A stretch of 64,000 nt of DNA from Rhodospirillales bacterium (GCA_025359905.1 JANYDF010000029.1:35238-99237); one strand, 5' to 3'. Counted from the stretch's first letter, positions 1 through 9,178 are shown. Program-made: numbers and translations. The notes: generated from the sequence alone by a model not told the origin.

Positions 1-2215
1 GCTGGCCGAACGCATCGTACAGCGTGTCCTGCACCGCCTGCATGGTCACACCAAGCCGCATCGCCGCGTCGCGGTCCACCCGCACGAAGCTTTGCAACCC
101 TTCGTCCTGACGGTCGCTCGCCACATCCTGCAACACCGGCAGACTTTGCAGCCGTGTCAGCAGCTTGGGTGACCACTGCGCCAGTTCGGCGGCGTCGGTG
201 TCGACTAAGGTGTATTGAAACTGCGTCCGGCTGACCCGGGTGCCGATCTGAATGTCCTGCACTGGCTGCATGAACACCGACAGGCCGGGCACAACCGCCA
301 GTTTCTGTTGCAGCCGGGCGGCGATTTCGGCGGCGCTGGCGCTACGTTGGCGGCGCGGGGCCAGTACGATGCTCAAATGCCCGGTGTTCGGCGTCGGGTT
401 GATGCTGCCCGCGCCGACGAAGCCGATCACGCCGGTCACGTCCGGGTCTTGCTGCACAATCGCCGCCGCCTGATCCTGCAAGGTCTGCATGCGCGGGATC
501 GAGATGCTTTGCTCGCCCTCGGTGACGGCCACGATCACGCCGGTGTCTTGCAATGGCAGGAAGCCCTTCGGCACGGCGATGTAGAGTGCGACGGTGCCAA
601 CCAGCGTGGCGGCCGCGATCAACAGCACCAGGGATTCGTGCCGCAGCGACCATGTCAGCGTGCGCTTGTAGAAGGCCAACGTGCCATTGAAGCCGGCTTC
701 CATGGTGCGGGCCACGGCGTTCGGGCGGCTTGCGCTGGCCGGGCGCAGCAAGCGCCCGCACATCATCGGGGTCAGCGTCAGCGACACCACCGCCGAGACC
801 ACGACGGAGACCGACAGCGTCACCGCGAACTCGCTGAACAGCCGGCCGACCACGCCGGTCATGAACAGCAGCGGGATGAACACCGCGACCAATGACACCG
901 TGAGCGACACGATGGTGAAGCCGATCTGCGCCGCACCTTTATAGGCGGCCTCCAGCGGCGGCACGCCGTCTTCGATGTAGCGCACCACGTTCTCGATCAT
1001 CACGATGGCATCGTCGACCACGAAGCCGGTGGCCACCGTCAGGGCCATCAGCGACAGGTTGTCCAGGCCGTAGCCCAGTTCGGACATGATGCCGAACGTG
1101 CCGATCAGCGACAGCGGCAGCGCCACCGCCGGGATGATGGTGGCCCGCCATGTCCGCAGGAACAAGAAGATCACGCCGACCACCAGCACGATAGCGATCA
1201 TCAGCGTCGCCTGCACGTCGGCCACGCTGGCGCGGATGGTCTCGGTGCGGTCGGCCACCACCGCCATTTTTATTCCGGACGGCATGGCGCGTTGCAGATC
1301 GGGCAGCGCCTTTTTGATCCGCGCCACGGTGTCGACGATGTTCGCACCGGGCTGGCGCTGAATGTCCAGCACCACCGCCGGGCGGCCCTGGTAGCGCGCC
1401 GCCACCCGGTCGTTTTCTACCCCGCCGACGACGCTGCCGATATCGGACAGCCGCACCGCGGCACTATTGCGGTAGGCGATTATTAATGAAGTATACGCAT
1501 CCGGTGACAGCAACTGATCGTTGGCCGCCAGCGCCATCGCCTGCCGGGGCCCGTCGAAACCGCCCTTGGCGCCGTTCACATTTGCTGCCGCAATCGTGGT
1601 CCGCACGTCGTCGATGGCCAGACCGTAGGCGGCCAGCCGCGCCGGATCGACGCGCACCCGGATCGCCGGGCGCATGTTGCCTTGCACGGTCACCCGTCCG
1701 ACGCCGTCGATCTGGCTCAGCTTGGGTTGCAGCAGCGTGTCGGCGGCGTCGCTGACCCGGTCGAGCGTGATCGAGTCGGATTCGAGCGCCAATGTCACAA
1801 TCGGCGTGTCTGCGGGGTTCACCTTCGAATAGACCGGCGGATACGGCAAGGTGAGCGGCAGCGTGCCGGCCGACGCATTGATCGCCGCCTGCACGTCCTG
1901 TGCTGCGCTGTCAATGCCGCGCGCCAGTGAGAATTGCAGCGTGATCTGGCTGGTGCCCTCGGAACTGACCGAGGTCATCTCGGTCAGTCCCTGGATCTGG
2001 CCAAACTGGCGCTCCAGCGAGGCGGTGATCAGCGTGGCCACGGTGTCCGGGCTGGCGCCGGGCAGCTGGGTGGTGATCAGAATGGTGGGAAAATCCACCT
2101 GCGGCAGCGCGCTGACCGGCAGCGCGCGGTAGCCCATCAGCCCGCCGAGCAGCACCGCGATGGCCAGCAGGCTGGTGGCAATGGGCCTTGCGATAAAGGG
2201 GGCGGAGATGTTCAC
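1..2215 (-). CDS. RND multidrug efflux pump, inner-membrane subunit (3' part outside window)
   Basis: Proton-driven inner-membrane pump of a tripartite RND exporter, closest in style to MdtB/MdtC/AcrB. About 738 N-terminal codons are present; the gene runs off the left edge. It starts at a GTG that overlaps the stop of the adaptor gene (GTGA), giving the typical N-terminus NISAPFIARPIATSLL. The porter domain follows, then a transmembrane stretch with GFVVDDAIVMIENV, whose paired Asp matches the AcrB proton-relay residues, then FMTGVVGRLFSEFAV and TLTPMMCGRLL, both family hallmarks. I saw no internal stop. It is the last gene of an outer-membrane lipoprotein-adaptor-pump operon. Substrates are unknown. 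An aminoglycoside- or metal-type RND is less likely, because the start and TM4 motif match the hydrophobic-drug class. Confidence 0.93.
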   Translation of the reverse strand, partial: MNISAPFIARPIATSLLAIAVLLGGLMGYRALPVSALPQVDFPTILITTQLPGASPDTVATLITASLERQFGQIQGLTEMTSVSSEGTSQITLQFSLARGIDSAAQDVQAAINASAGTLPLTLPYPPVYSKVNPADTPIVTLALESDSITLDRVSDAADTLLQPKLSQIDGVGRVTVQGNMRPAIRVRVDPARLAAYGLAIDDVRTTIAAANVNGAKGGFDGPRQAMALAANDQLLSPDAYTSLIIAYRNSAAVRLSDIGSVVGGVENDRVAARYQGRPAVVLDIQRQPGANIVDTVARIKKALPDLQRAMPSGIKMAVVADRTETIRASVADVQATLMIAIVLVVGVIFLFLRTWRATIIPAVALPLSLIGTFGIMSELGYGLDNLSLMALTVATGFVVDDAIVMIENVVRYIEDGVPPLEAAYKGAAQIGFTIVSLTVSLVAVFIPLLFMTGVVGRLFSEFAVTLSVSVVVSAVVSLTLTPMMCGRLLRPASASRPNAVARTMEAGFNGTLAFYKRTLTWSLRHESLVLLIAAATLVGTVALYIAVPKGFLPLQDTGVIVAVTEGEQSISIPRMQTLQDQAAAIVQQDPDVTGVIGFVGAGSINPTPNTGHLSIVLAPRRQRSASAAEIAARLQQKLAVVPGLSVFMQPVQDIQIGTRVSRTQFQYTLVDTDAAELAQWSPKLLTRLQSLPVLQDVASDRQDEGLQSFVRVDRDAAMRLGVTMQAVQDTLYDAFGQ

Positions 2216-3453
2216 GAAGCGCCGCTGCTGCCGCGCCGGCTGGCGGTTTCCGGCGCTTTCGGGTCACGCGGCTTGGCCCCCGGCGCATCCGGCGCGGACC
2301 CTGCGGGTTGCACCAGCGTGACTTTCATCTTGTCGCTCAGGCGCGCCGCGCCATCGACCACCACTTTCTCGCCCGGCTGCACGCCGCTGGCGATCACGCT
2401 GGTGCGCATCGTCTCGTAAGCGACATTCACCATCCGCCGCGACGCGAGCATGTCGTCGCCGACCACATAGACGTAACTGCCCTGCGGCCCGCGCTGCACC
2501 GCGACCGGCGGCACCGTGATGGCGTCCTTACGGGTATCGACGCGCAACCGCACGGTGACGAACGCGCCCGGCCATAGTTTCAGCCCGGCATTGGGAAAAG
2601 TGGCTTTCAGCTTGATCGTGCCGGTGGTGGGATCGACCTGATTGTCCAGCACCGACAATGTGCCGGTATCGATGGGCGCAGCCGCCCCGGCCGGATTCTC
2701 GGTGCCGCCCTGCGGCAGCGCCAGCACTTCTGGCGTGCCGCGCGCTTGCGCTGCCGCGACGTCGGCCAATTGCTGCTGCGGCAGGGTGAAAACCACCGAA
2801 ATCGGCTGCAACGTGGTGATGACGACAATGCCGTTGGGGTCGCTGGCGTGCACCAGATTGCCCTGATCGACCTGCCGCATGCCGGTGCGGCCATCCATCG
2901 GCGCGGTGATGGTGGTGTAGCTGAGTTGTGCCTTCGCGGTATCGACCTGCGCCTGATCCTGCGCCACCTGCGCTTCAAGCTGTGCCACCAAGGATTTCTG
3001 CGTGTCGGCCTGCTGCGCCGATGTGTAAGCGGTCGCCGCCAACTTGGTGTAGCGCGCCAGATCGACCCGCGCATTGGCCAGATTGGCCTGATCCTGCGCC
3101 TTTTTCGCCGCCGCCTGATCCAGGGCCGCCTGATAGGTGCGCGGATCGATGCGCGCCAGCACGTCGCCCGCGCGAACGTCCTGGCCCTCGTGGAACCGTA
3201 CTTCGACCAGATTGCCGTCGGCTTGCGGCTTGACCGTCACGGTGGCGCTGGCTTGCACGGTGCCCAGCCCGTCGAGCCACACCGGCACATCGCGGCGTTG
3301 CGCTGCCGCGACCACGACAGGAATGGTGTCCGGCCGCCCGCCGCGTCCACCGGACGCCGCTGCCGTGTCGGCCGGTTTGCGGATGGCGAACCACCACCAG
3401 CCGCCGCCGCCAGCCAGGGCCAGGACAAGTATTGCGATCAGCAGGCGGCGCAT
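2212..3453 (-). CDS. RND efflux periplasmic adaptor (membrane fusion protein, HlyD/MdtA family)
   Basis: Periplasmic adaptor linking the inner-membrane pump to the outer-membrane channel. The 413 residues show an N-terminal signal anchor (residues 1-20, LLIAILVLALAGG), the first half of the lipoyl domain (PQADGNLVEVRFHEGQDV), a coiled-coil hairpin rich in Ala and Gln (about 110-175), the second lipoyl half (YTTITAPMDGRTGMRQVDQG), then beta-barrel and membrane-proximal domains. The C-terminal tail is Pro/Ala-rich and low complexity. It lies 25 bases after the outer-membrane gene, and its stop overlaps the pump's GTG start, so the three genes are one operon. Length fits the MdtA/AcrA range. No regulator gene adjoins the operon in this window. 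Confidence 0.94.
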   Translation of the reverse strand: MRRLLIAILVLALAGGGGWWWFAIRKPADTAAASGGRGGRPDTIPVVVAAAQRRDVPVWLDGLGTVQASATVTVKPQADGNLVEVRFHEGQDVRAGDVLARIDPRTYQAALDQAAAKKAQDQANLANARVDLARYTKLAATAYTSAQQADTQKSLVAQLEAQVAQDQAQVDTAKAQLSYTTITAPMDGRTGMRQVDQGNLVHASDPNGIVVITTLQPISVVFTLPQQQLADVAAAQARGTPEVLALPQGGTENPAGAAAPIDTGTLSVLDNQVDPTTGTIKLKATFPNAGLKLWPGAFVTVRLRVDTRKDAITVPPVAVQRGPQGSYVYVVGDDMLASRRMVNVAYETMRTSVIASGVQPGEKVVVDGAARLSDKMKVTLVQPAGSAPDAPGAKPRDPKAPETASRRGSSGAS

Positions 3454-3478
3454 CGGCAGGTTCCGGAAAACGGTTCAG

Positions 3479-4984
3479 TCACAGCACGCCATTGAAAATA
3501 GGCGTCTCGGGGGCCAGCACATCTCCCTGCGTCCATCCACCGCCGAGCGCCTTGTACAGCGTCACCTCGGCCTGAAAGCGGGCGAGGCGGGCTTGCGCGA
3601 GCAGGTCGAGATCGTTGAACAGCGCGGTTTGGGTTTGCAGCGCGGTCACGATGTCCAGCGTGCCGGCGAGCACCTGGGCGCGGGCGATATCGGCCGCGCG
3701 CTGGGCGGTGTTCACCGCTTCCTGCTCCAGCCGCTCCTGCTCGGTGGTTTCGCGCAACTGGGTCAGCCCGGTCTCGACATCGGCGAACGCCTGCACCACC
3801 GCCTTGCGGTAGTTCGCCAGCAATTCGTCGTTGCGCGCCTGAGTTTGCGCCAACTGGGCGGACAAGCGGCCATTGTCGAAGATGACCTGCGAGGCGCTGG
3901 CGGCGGCATTGAGCAGCAACGAGCCAGGCGAGATCAGACTGGTCAGCGCCGCACTTTGCCAGCCGGCCGAGCCGGTTAGCGTGATAGCGGGGAAAAACGC
4001 GGCGCGGGCGGCGCGGATATTGGCGTTCTGCGCCTGCAAATTCGCCTCCGCTGCCGCCACATCCGGCCGCCGCACCAGCAGCGCAGAGGGCAGGCCGGGC
4101 GCCACTGGCGGCAAGGTCAGCGCCGCCAGTGTGCCACTCGGCGCGTCGATCTGTTCGGGCAGACGGCCCACCAGCACCGCCAGCGCCGCAACCTGCCCGT
4201 CGCGTTGCAGCCGCAGGTTTGGCACTTGGGCGCGGATGCCCGCCACCAGGGTTTCCTGCTGCGAGACATCCAGCAGCGAGGCGGTGCCCGCATCCTGCCG
4301 CGCGCGGATCGCCGCCAGAATCTCCTCGGCATCGCGCAGATTGCGTCCCGCCACCGCGAGCCGGTCCTGGAACGCCAGCGCGTTGAACCAGGCGCTGGCC
4401 ACACTGGTCAGCACGCTGAGACGGACCGTTTCCTGATCGTAGCGGCTGAATAGCGCCGCCGCCGCCGCTGCATCGCGCGCGGCGCCGACCGCACCCCATA
4501 GATCGAGTTCGTAACTTAAATTGGGGCCAAAACTGTAGCTGCGGCTTTCGGCGATGCGGCGGCCGCCGCTGAAACTGACGCTGCTGCCACGATTCCAGCT
4601 ATGGCTGGCCGACCCGGTGACTTCCGGCAGCAACGCGCCGCCCGCCGCGCGCAACTGAGCGTCCGCTTGCTGCATCCGCGCGACGGCGGCGCGAATGTCG
4701 AAGCTGCCACGCTCGGCATCCGCCATCAGCCCATCGAGTTCGGCCGAGCCGAAGCCCTTCCACCACGCCGCCGGCACCGCCCCCGCCGCCGCCGCCGGGG
4801 CACGATAGGCGGCTGGAATGCCTGGCGCTGGCGCGGCGTACCGCAGCCCGGCTTGACAGCCGCAGGCGACCAAGGCGAACGCTACCCAGCCCAAGCGCCA
4901 CCGCCGCCCCGATGTTGCGCGCAGTTTCGTGAGGGGCCCCGCCCGGCGGCCGGACGGAGGTAGCGCTGCAACGGTTTGATACAT
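3479..4984 (-). CDS. RND efflux outer-membrane channel lipoprotein (NodT/OprM family)
   Basis: Outer-membrane TolC-like channel of the efflux operon. Two OEP repeat halves are visible: ELDLWGAVGAARDAA and later RRPDVAAAEANLQAQN followed by FFPAITLTGSAGW, both hallmarks of NodT-type channels. A lipobox (FALVAC, Cys about residue 41) follows an arginine-rich leader, so the protein should be lipid-anchored. The start is uncertain: the ATG at 4984 gives 501 residues, an upstream in-frame ATG at 5035 gives 518, and neither has a strong ribosome-binding site. I chose the shorter because the signal peptide is already long. First gene of the operon. The 115 bases between it and the divergent ABC operon probably hold both promoters. 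Confidence 0.92.
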   Translation of the reverse strand: MYQTVAALPPSGRRAGPLTKLRATSGRRWRLGWVAFALVACGCQAGLRYAAPAPGIPAAYRAPAAAAGAVPAAWWKGFGSAELDGLMADAERGSFDIRAAVARMQQADAQLRAAGGALLPEVTGSASHSWNRGSSVSFSGGRRIAESRSYSFGPNLSYELDLWGAVGAARDAAAAAALFSRYDQETVRLSVLTSVASAWFNALAFQDRLAVAGRNLRDAEEILAAIRARQDAGTASLLDVSQQETLVAGIRAQVPNLRLQRDGQVAALAVLVGRLPEQIDAPSGTLAALTLPPVAPGLPSALLVRRPDVAAAEANLQAQNANIRAARAAFFPAITLTGSAGWQSAALTSLISPGSLLLNAAASASQVIFDNGRLSAQLAQTQARNDELLANYRKAVVQAFADVETGLTQLRETTEQERLEQEAVNTAQRAADIARAQVLAGTLDIVTALQTQTALFNDLDLLAQARLARFQAEVTLYKALGGGWTQGDVLAPETPIFNGVL

Positions 4985-5102
4985 CTGACTCGTGGCTATA
5001 GCCGTACCGTCCGTACATGGGGATGGCGCAAACATTGCGCGCCCGCTTGATGCCGGAATTCACGGCAGGGCGCCCGGGCGAAACATGCTTGTGCGGCAGC
5101 GC

Positions 5103-5116
5103 TGATATGCATATCA
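5103..5116. promoter_or_regulatory. 14-bp perfect palindrome upstream of Liv operon, candidate operator
   Basis: TGATATGCATATCA is a perfect 14-base palindrome ending 34 bases before the livG start, in the gap between the divergent efflux and ABC operons. Its size and AT-rich core resemble a GntR- or LysR-class binding site, but no regulator gene adjoins it. A chance palindrome cannot be excluded. Confidence 0.35.
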
Positions 5117-5150
5117 AAAGGGTAAGCGATAAATCGGGGAGGCGTCCGGG

Positions 5151-5903
5151 GTGAACCGCCCTATTCTGGAAACCAGCGGCCTCACGCGCGAATTTCGTGG
5201 CTTCGTCGCTGTCAATGGCGTCGACCTGAGCGTCCGCGCGGGCAGCATTCACGCGCTGATCGGCCCGAATGGCGCCGGAAAAACCACCTGTTTCAATCTG
5301 TTGACCAAGTTCCTGCAACCGACGCGCGGCACCATCCGCTTCAAGGGCCGCGACATCACCGGGTTGCGGCCCGCCGCCGTCGCTCGGCTTGGCTTGGTGC
5401 GCAGTTTTCAAATCTCGGCCGTGTTCCCGCATTTCACCGCGCTGCACAACGTGCGCGTGGCGTTGCAACGCGGCCGGGGCGGCAGCTTCGATTTCTGGCG
5501 CGGCGATGCGGTGCTGAACCGCTACAATGGCCGGGCCCAGGAATTGCTGAACGATGTCGGGCTGTCCGACTTCGCCGAGGTGCAGGCCGGGCAATTGTCG
5601 TACGGCCGCAAGCGCGCGCTGGAAATCGCCACCACGCTGGCGCTCGACCCGGAAATGCTGCTGCTCGACGAACCGACCGCCGGGATGACGCATGGCGACG
5701 TGGACCGGGTGGTGGCGCTGATCCAACGCATCCGGGCCGGACGAACCATTCTGATGGTGGAACACAACCTGTCGGTGGTGGAGGGGCTGTGCGACACCAT
5801 CACCGTGCTGACGCGCGGCAAAGTCTTGGCCGAGGGCGGCTATGCCGAGGTGTCGCGCAACCCGGACGTGGTGGCGGCCTATCTGGGCAGCGAACATGTC
5901 TAG
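5151..5903 (+). CDS. Branched-chain amino acid/amide ABC transporter ATPase, LivG type
   Basis: One of two cytoplasmic ATPases of a Liv-type (HAAT family) importer. Walker A is GPNGAGKTTC, the signature region LSYGRKRALEIA is the LivG variant, Walker B is MLLLDEPTAGM, and the H-loop is in MVEHNLSVV. The insert after Walker A (LTKFLQPTRGTIRFKGRDI) is characteristic of LivG. It starts at GTG behind a clear GGGGAGG ribosome-binding site. First gene of livG-livF-SBP-SBP-livH-livM; its end overlaps livF by 8 bases. The transported compound is not readable from the ATPase. Confidence 0.93.
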   Translation: MNRPILETSGLTREFRGFVAVNGVDLSVRAGSIHALIGPNGAGKTTCFNLLTKFLQPTRGTIRFKGRDITGLRPAAVARLGLVRSFQISAVFPHFTALHNVRVALQRGRGGSFDFWRGDAVLNRYNGRAQELLNDVGLSDFAEVQAGQLSYGRKRALEIATTLALDPEMLLLDEPTAGMTHGDVDRVVALIQRIRAGRTILMVEHNLSVVEGLCDTITVLTRGKVLAEGGYAEVSRNPDVVAAYLGSEHV

Positions 5904-6603
5904 CGCGCCGATGCTGCACGTTGCTGGGCTGAATGCCTGGTATGGCGAAAGCCACATCCTGCAGGGGGTGGAGTTCACCGTGGCGGAAGGCGAGGTGGTG
6001 ACATTGCTTGGCCGCAACGGAGCGGGCAAGTCCACCACGCTGAAATCCATCATGGGGTTGGTCGCCAGCCGCTCCGGCAGCGCCAAGTTTCGCGGCGTCG
6101 AGACCGTCGGCATGCGCTCGGACCGGATCGCCCGCGCCGGGGTAGCGCTGTGCCCGGAGGAGCGTGGCATTTTCGCCGGGCTGAATGTCACCGAAAACCT
6201 GCTGCTGCCGCCGGTGGTCGCACCCGGCGGCCTCGATTTGGACACATTGTACACGCTGTTCCCGAATTTGAAGGAGCGTGCGCGCAGCCAAGGCACAAGG
6301 CTGTCCGGCGGTGAGCAGCAAATGCTGGCCATCGCCCGCATTTTACGCACTGGCGCGCGCCTGTTGATGCTGGATGAACCCACCGAGGGTCTGGCCCCGG
6401 TGATCGTGCAGCAGATCGGCCGCACGATCCGAGAGATCAAGCAGCGCGGTTTCACCGTGCTGCTCGTGGAGCAGAATTTCCGCTTCGCCGCGACCGTCGC
6501 CGACCGCCATTACGTTATGGAGCATGGCCGGGTGATCGACATGATTCCCAATGCCGAACTCGCGTCTTCCATGGACAAGCTGCACGACTATCTGGGCGTT
6601 TGA
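5896..6603 (+). CDS. Branched-chain amino acid/amide ABC transporter ATPase, LivF type
   Basis: Second cytoplasmic ATPase of the same importer, 235 residues. Walker A GRNGAGKSTTLKSI, signature LSGGEQQMLAIAR, Walker B LLMLDEPTEGLAP and the H-loop region LLVEQNFRFA are all intact. The start is taken at 5896, inside the livG end, because homologous LivF proteins begin shortly before the motif LHVAGLNAWYGE; 5911 is an alternative. An ATG 54 bases further upstream would add residues unlike LivF. The overlap suggests translational coupling. Confidence 0.93.
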   Translation: MSSAPMLHVAGLNAWYGESHILQGVEFTVAEGEVVTLLGRNGAGKSTTLKSIMGLVASRSGSAKFRGVETVGMRSDRIARAGVALCPEERGIFAGLNVTENLLLPPVVAPGGLDLDTLYTLFPNLKERARSQGTRLSGGEQQMLAIARILRTGARLLMLDEPTEGLAPVIVQQIGRTIREIKQRGFTVLLVEQNFRFAATVADRHYVMEHGRVIDMIPNAELASSMDKLHDYLGV

Positions 6604-6632
6604 TCCGCCAACTCAGCCACAAGGCAACTCCA

Positions 6633-7862
6633 ATGCGCTTCACTCGCCGCGACCTGATGGGCACCGCCGCCGCCGCGCTCGCTGCCACAGCACTGCCGCT
6701 CGGCCGCGCCCGGGCGCAGACGCCAACCTTGAAGATCGGCGTGCTGACCGATCTGTCCGGGCCATACAAGGATCTCGGCGGCCCGGTCTCGACTGCCTGC
6801 GCGCAACTGGCGGCGGCCGATTTCGGCGTCGCAGGCAAGGGGTTCAATGTCGAGATCGTGCAGGCCGACCATCAGAACAAGCCCGACGTCGGCGCCGAAG
6901 TGGCGCGCAAATGGTTCGACCAGGACGGTGTCGATGTGGTGATGGACGTGCCGAACTCCGGCGTGTCGCTGGCCATCGCTGGCATTGCCAAGGAAAAGAA
7001 CAAGATCTTTCTCGCCGACGGTCCGGCCACCTCGAACCTCACCGGGGCGAAGTGCAACGCCAACACCATTCACTGGGTCTACGACACTTGGATGCTGGCG
7101 CATTCCACCGGCGGCGCGCTGGTGAAATCCGGCGGCGATAGCTGGTACTTCATCACCGCCGATTACGAATTCGGCAAGGCGCTGCAGCGCGACACCACCG
7201 GCTTCGTCACCGCCGCCGGCGGCAAGGTGGTGGGCGCGTCGCAATACCCGTTCCCCGGCACCACGGATTTCTCCAGCTATCTGCTGCAAGCACAGGCGAG
7301 CGGGGCGAAAGTGGTCGGGCTGGCCAATGCCGGGCTGGACACCATCAACAGCATCAAGCAGGCCAAGGAATTCGGCATTACGCAAACGCTCGCGGGCCTG
7401 CTGGTGTTCATCGCCGACGTGCACGCGCTCGGGCTGGAAACGGCGGGCGGGCTGGTGATTTCCGAGACGTTCTACTGGGACCTGAACGAGCGCACCCGTG
7501 CGTTCTCCGATCGGTTGTGGGCGAAGGTGCCGAACAAGCGGGCCACAATGGACCAAGCGGGCGTGTATGCCAGCACGCTGCATTATCTGAAGGCCGCCGC
7601 CGATCTGGGCATCGACAAGGCTAAGGCCAGCGGGGCGGACGTGGTGGCGCGGATGAAGGCGATGCCAACCGACGACGACGCATTCGGCAAGGGCATTATT
7701 CGTGAGGATGGCCGCAAAATCCACCCTTGCTATTTGTTCCAGGTCAAGAAGCCGTCCGAGAGCAAGGGGCCGTGGGACTATTACAACCTGCTCGCCACGG
7801 TGCCTGCGGAAGAAGCCTTCCGCCCGTTGAAGGACGGCGGCTGCCCGTTGGTGAAGGCCTAG
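6633..7862 (+). CDS. Liv-type ABC transporter substrate-binding protein, Tat-exported (copy 1)
   Basis: Periplasmic binding protein (Peripla_BP_6, LivJ-like) that delivers ligand to the permease. The N-terminus MRFTRRDLMGTAAAALAA has a twin-arginine motif and a hydrophobic stretch ending ARAQ, so export through Tat in folded form is expected. The mature protein begins TPTLKIGVLTDLSGPY, the family hallmark. I chose the ATG at 6633, since the upstream TTG at 6600 only adds residues before the Tat motif. It has 409 residues and is strongly similar to the next gene along its whole length, including long nearly identical DNA stretches, so the two are a tandem duplication. Confidence 0.92.
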   Translation: MRFTRRDLMGTAAAALAATALPLGRARAQTPTLKIGVLTDLSGPYKDLGGPVSTACAQLAAADFGVAGKGFNVEIVQADHQNKPDVGAEVARKWFDQDGVDVVMDVPNSGVSLAIAGIAKEKNKIFLADGPATSNLTGAKCNANTIHWVYDTWMLAHSTGGALVKSGGDSWYFITADYEFGKALQRDTTGFVTAAGGKVVGASQYPFPGTTDFSSYLLQAQASGAKVVGLANAGLDTINSIKQAKEFGITQTLAGLLVFIADVHALGLETAGGLVISETFYWDLNERTRAFSDRLWAKVPNKRATMDQAGVYASTLHYLKAAADLGIDKAKASGADVVARMKAMPTDDDAFGKGIIREDGRKIHPCYLFQVKKPSESKGPWDYYNLLATVPAEEAFRPLKDGGCPLVKA

Positions 7863-7886
7863 TCCACTCCGTCAACGTTTTGTTCC

Positions 7887-7910
7887 CTCTCCGCCCTGAC
7901 GGGCGGAGAG
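7887..7910. repeat. 10-bp perfect hairpin between the two binding-protein genes
   Basis: CTCTCCGCCC and GGGCGGAGAG flank a TGAC loop. No T-run follows on either strand, so it is more likely an mRNA-stabilising or REP-type palindrome inside the operon than a terminator. It could adjust expression of the binding proteins relative to the downstream permeases. Confidence 0.6.
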
Positions 7911-7954
7911 AGCGTAGAAGCCCCGCGCCACCGCTAGCCCGAAAGTGTAGAGCC

Positions 7955-9178
7955 ATGATGCAACTTTCTCGCCGCACGCTTCTGGGCAGCGCTGCTGCCG
8001 CCGCCGCGCTGCCGATTGGCCGGGCCCGTGCGCAGGCGGGTAATACCATCAAGATTGGCGTGCTGAACGACCAGTCTGGGCCGTACCGCGACACCGGCGG
8101 GCTGTTCAGCTTCGCCGCCGCCAAGCTGGCGGTGAGCGAATTTGCCGCCCAGGGCTTCAATGTCGACGTCATCACCGCCGACCACCAGAACAAGCCGGAT
8201 ATCGGTGCGGGTCTTGCCCGGCAATGGTACGACCGCGACGGTGTCGACGTTATCCTTGACGTGCCGACTTCCTCGGTGGCGCTAGCGATTGCCGGCGTGG
8301 CGAAGGAGAAGGACAAGACTTATCTGAACATCGGCGCTGCGACGGCGGACCTGACCGGCAAGCAGTGCGCGCCATCGATTATTCATTGGTCGTACGACAC
8401 CTACATGCTCGCCAAATCCACCGGCGGCGCCACGGTGCGCTCGGGCGGCGATTCCTGGTATTTCGTCACCGCCGACTACGCTTTCGGCCACCAGTTGCAG
8501 GACGCCACCACCCGGTTCGTGACGGCGGCGGGCGGTAAGGTGCTTGGTTCGTCGGCCTATCCGTTTCCGGGCACCAGCGATTTCTCCAGCTTCCTGCTGC
8601 AAGCGCAGGCGAGCGGGGCGAAAGTGCTCGGGCTGTGCAATGCCGGGGCCGACACGGTCAACAGCATCAAGCAGGCCAAGGAATTCGGCATCACCATGCG
8701 CCTTGCCGCGATGCTGATGTTCATCACCGACGTGCATGCGCTCGGCCTGGATGTCGCGGGCGGGCTGACGCTGACCGAGAGTTTCTATTGGGACATGAAC
8801 GACCGCACCCGCGCCTTCGCCAAGCGCCTGCTGCCGCATATGCCGCAGCCGAAGATGCCGAACATGATCCACGCCGGATGCTATGCCGCCACGCTGCACT
8901 ATTTGAAAGCGGTCACGCAGATTGGCGTGGCGGCGGCCAAGGCCAGCGGGACGGCGGCGGTGTCGCAGATGAAGAAAATGCCCACCGAGGACGACGCCTT
9001 CGGCAGCGGCAGTATTCGTGAGGACGGCATGGCGCTGTTCCCGAGCTATCTGTTCCAGGTGAAAACCCCAGCCGAGAGCAAGGGGCCTTGGGACTACTAC
9101 AAGACTCTCTCAAGCTATCCGCCGGAGGAAGCGTGGCGCCCGCTGGCCGAGGGCGGTTGCGCGTTCGTGAAGAGCTAA
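7955..9178 (+). CDS. Liv-type ABC transporter substrate-binding protein, Tat-exported (copy 2)
   Basis: Paralogue of the preceding gene, 407 residues. MMQLSRRTLLGSAAAAAA is a Tat signal ending GRARAQA, and the mature protein starts NTIKIGVLNDQSGPY. Shared blocks with copy 1 include ITADHQNKPDIGA versus VQADHQNKPDVGA, and the segment around LLQAQASGAKVLGL. The start at 7955 (or the adjacent ATG at 7958) is set by the Tat motif. Residues differ in several segments likely to line the ligand cleft, so the two proteins may give one permease two ligand specificities; that is inference. Confidence 0.92.
   Translation: MMQLSRRTLLGSAAAAAALPIGRARAQAGNTIKIGVLNDQSGPYRDTGGLFSFAAAKLAVSEFAAQGFNVDVITADHQNKPDIGAGLARQWYDRDGVDVILDVPTSSVALAIAGVAKEKDKTYLNIGAATADLTGKQCAPSIIHWSYDTYMLAKSTGGATVRSGGDSWYFVTADYAFGHQLQDATTRFVTAAGGKVLGSSAYPFPGTSDFSSFLLQAQASGAKVLGLCNAGADTVNSIKQAKEFGITMRLAAMLMFITDVHALGLDVAGGLTLTESFYWDMNDRTRAFAKRLLPHMPQPKMPNMIHAGCYAATLHYLKAVTQIGVAAAKASGTAAVSQMKKMPTEDDAFGSGSIREDGMALFPSYLFQVKTPAESKGPWDYYKTLSSYPPEEAWRPLAEGGCAFVKS

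Noticed and set aside
215..2419. Several plus-strand open frames opposite the RND pump
   Set aside because: They give compositionally biased proteins, and the minus strand encodes an uninterrupted RND pump from a GTG start to the window edge.
4599..6455. Long antisense open frame of about 618 codons opposite livG and livF
   Set aside because: The translation is low-complexity and matches no family, while the opposite strand encodes complete ATPases with all motifs. High GC content removes stops from antisense frames.
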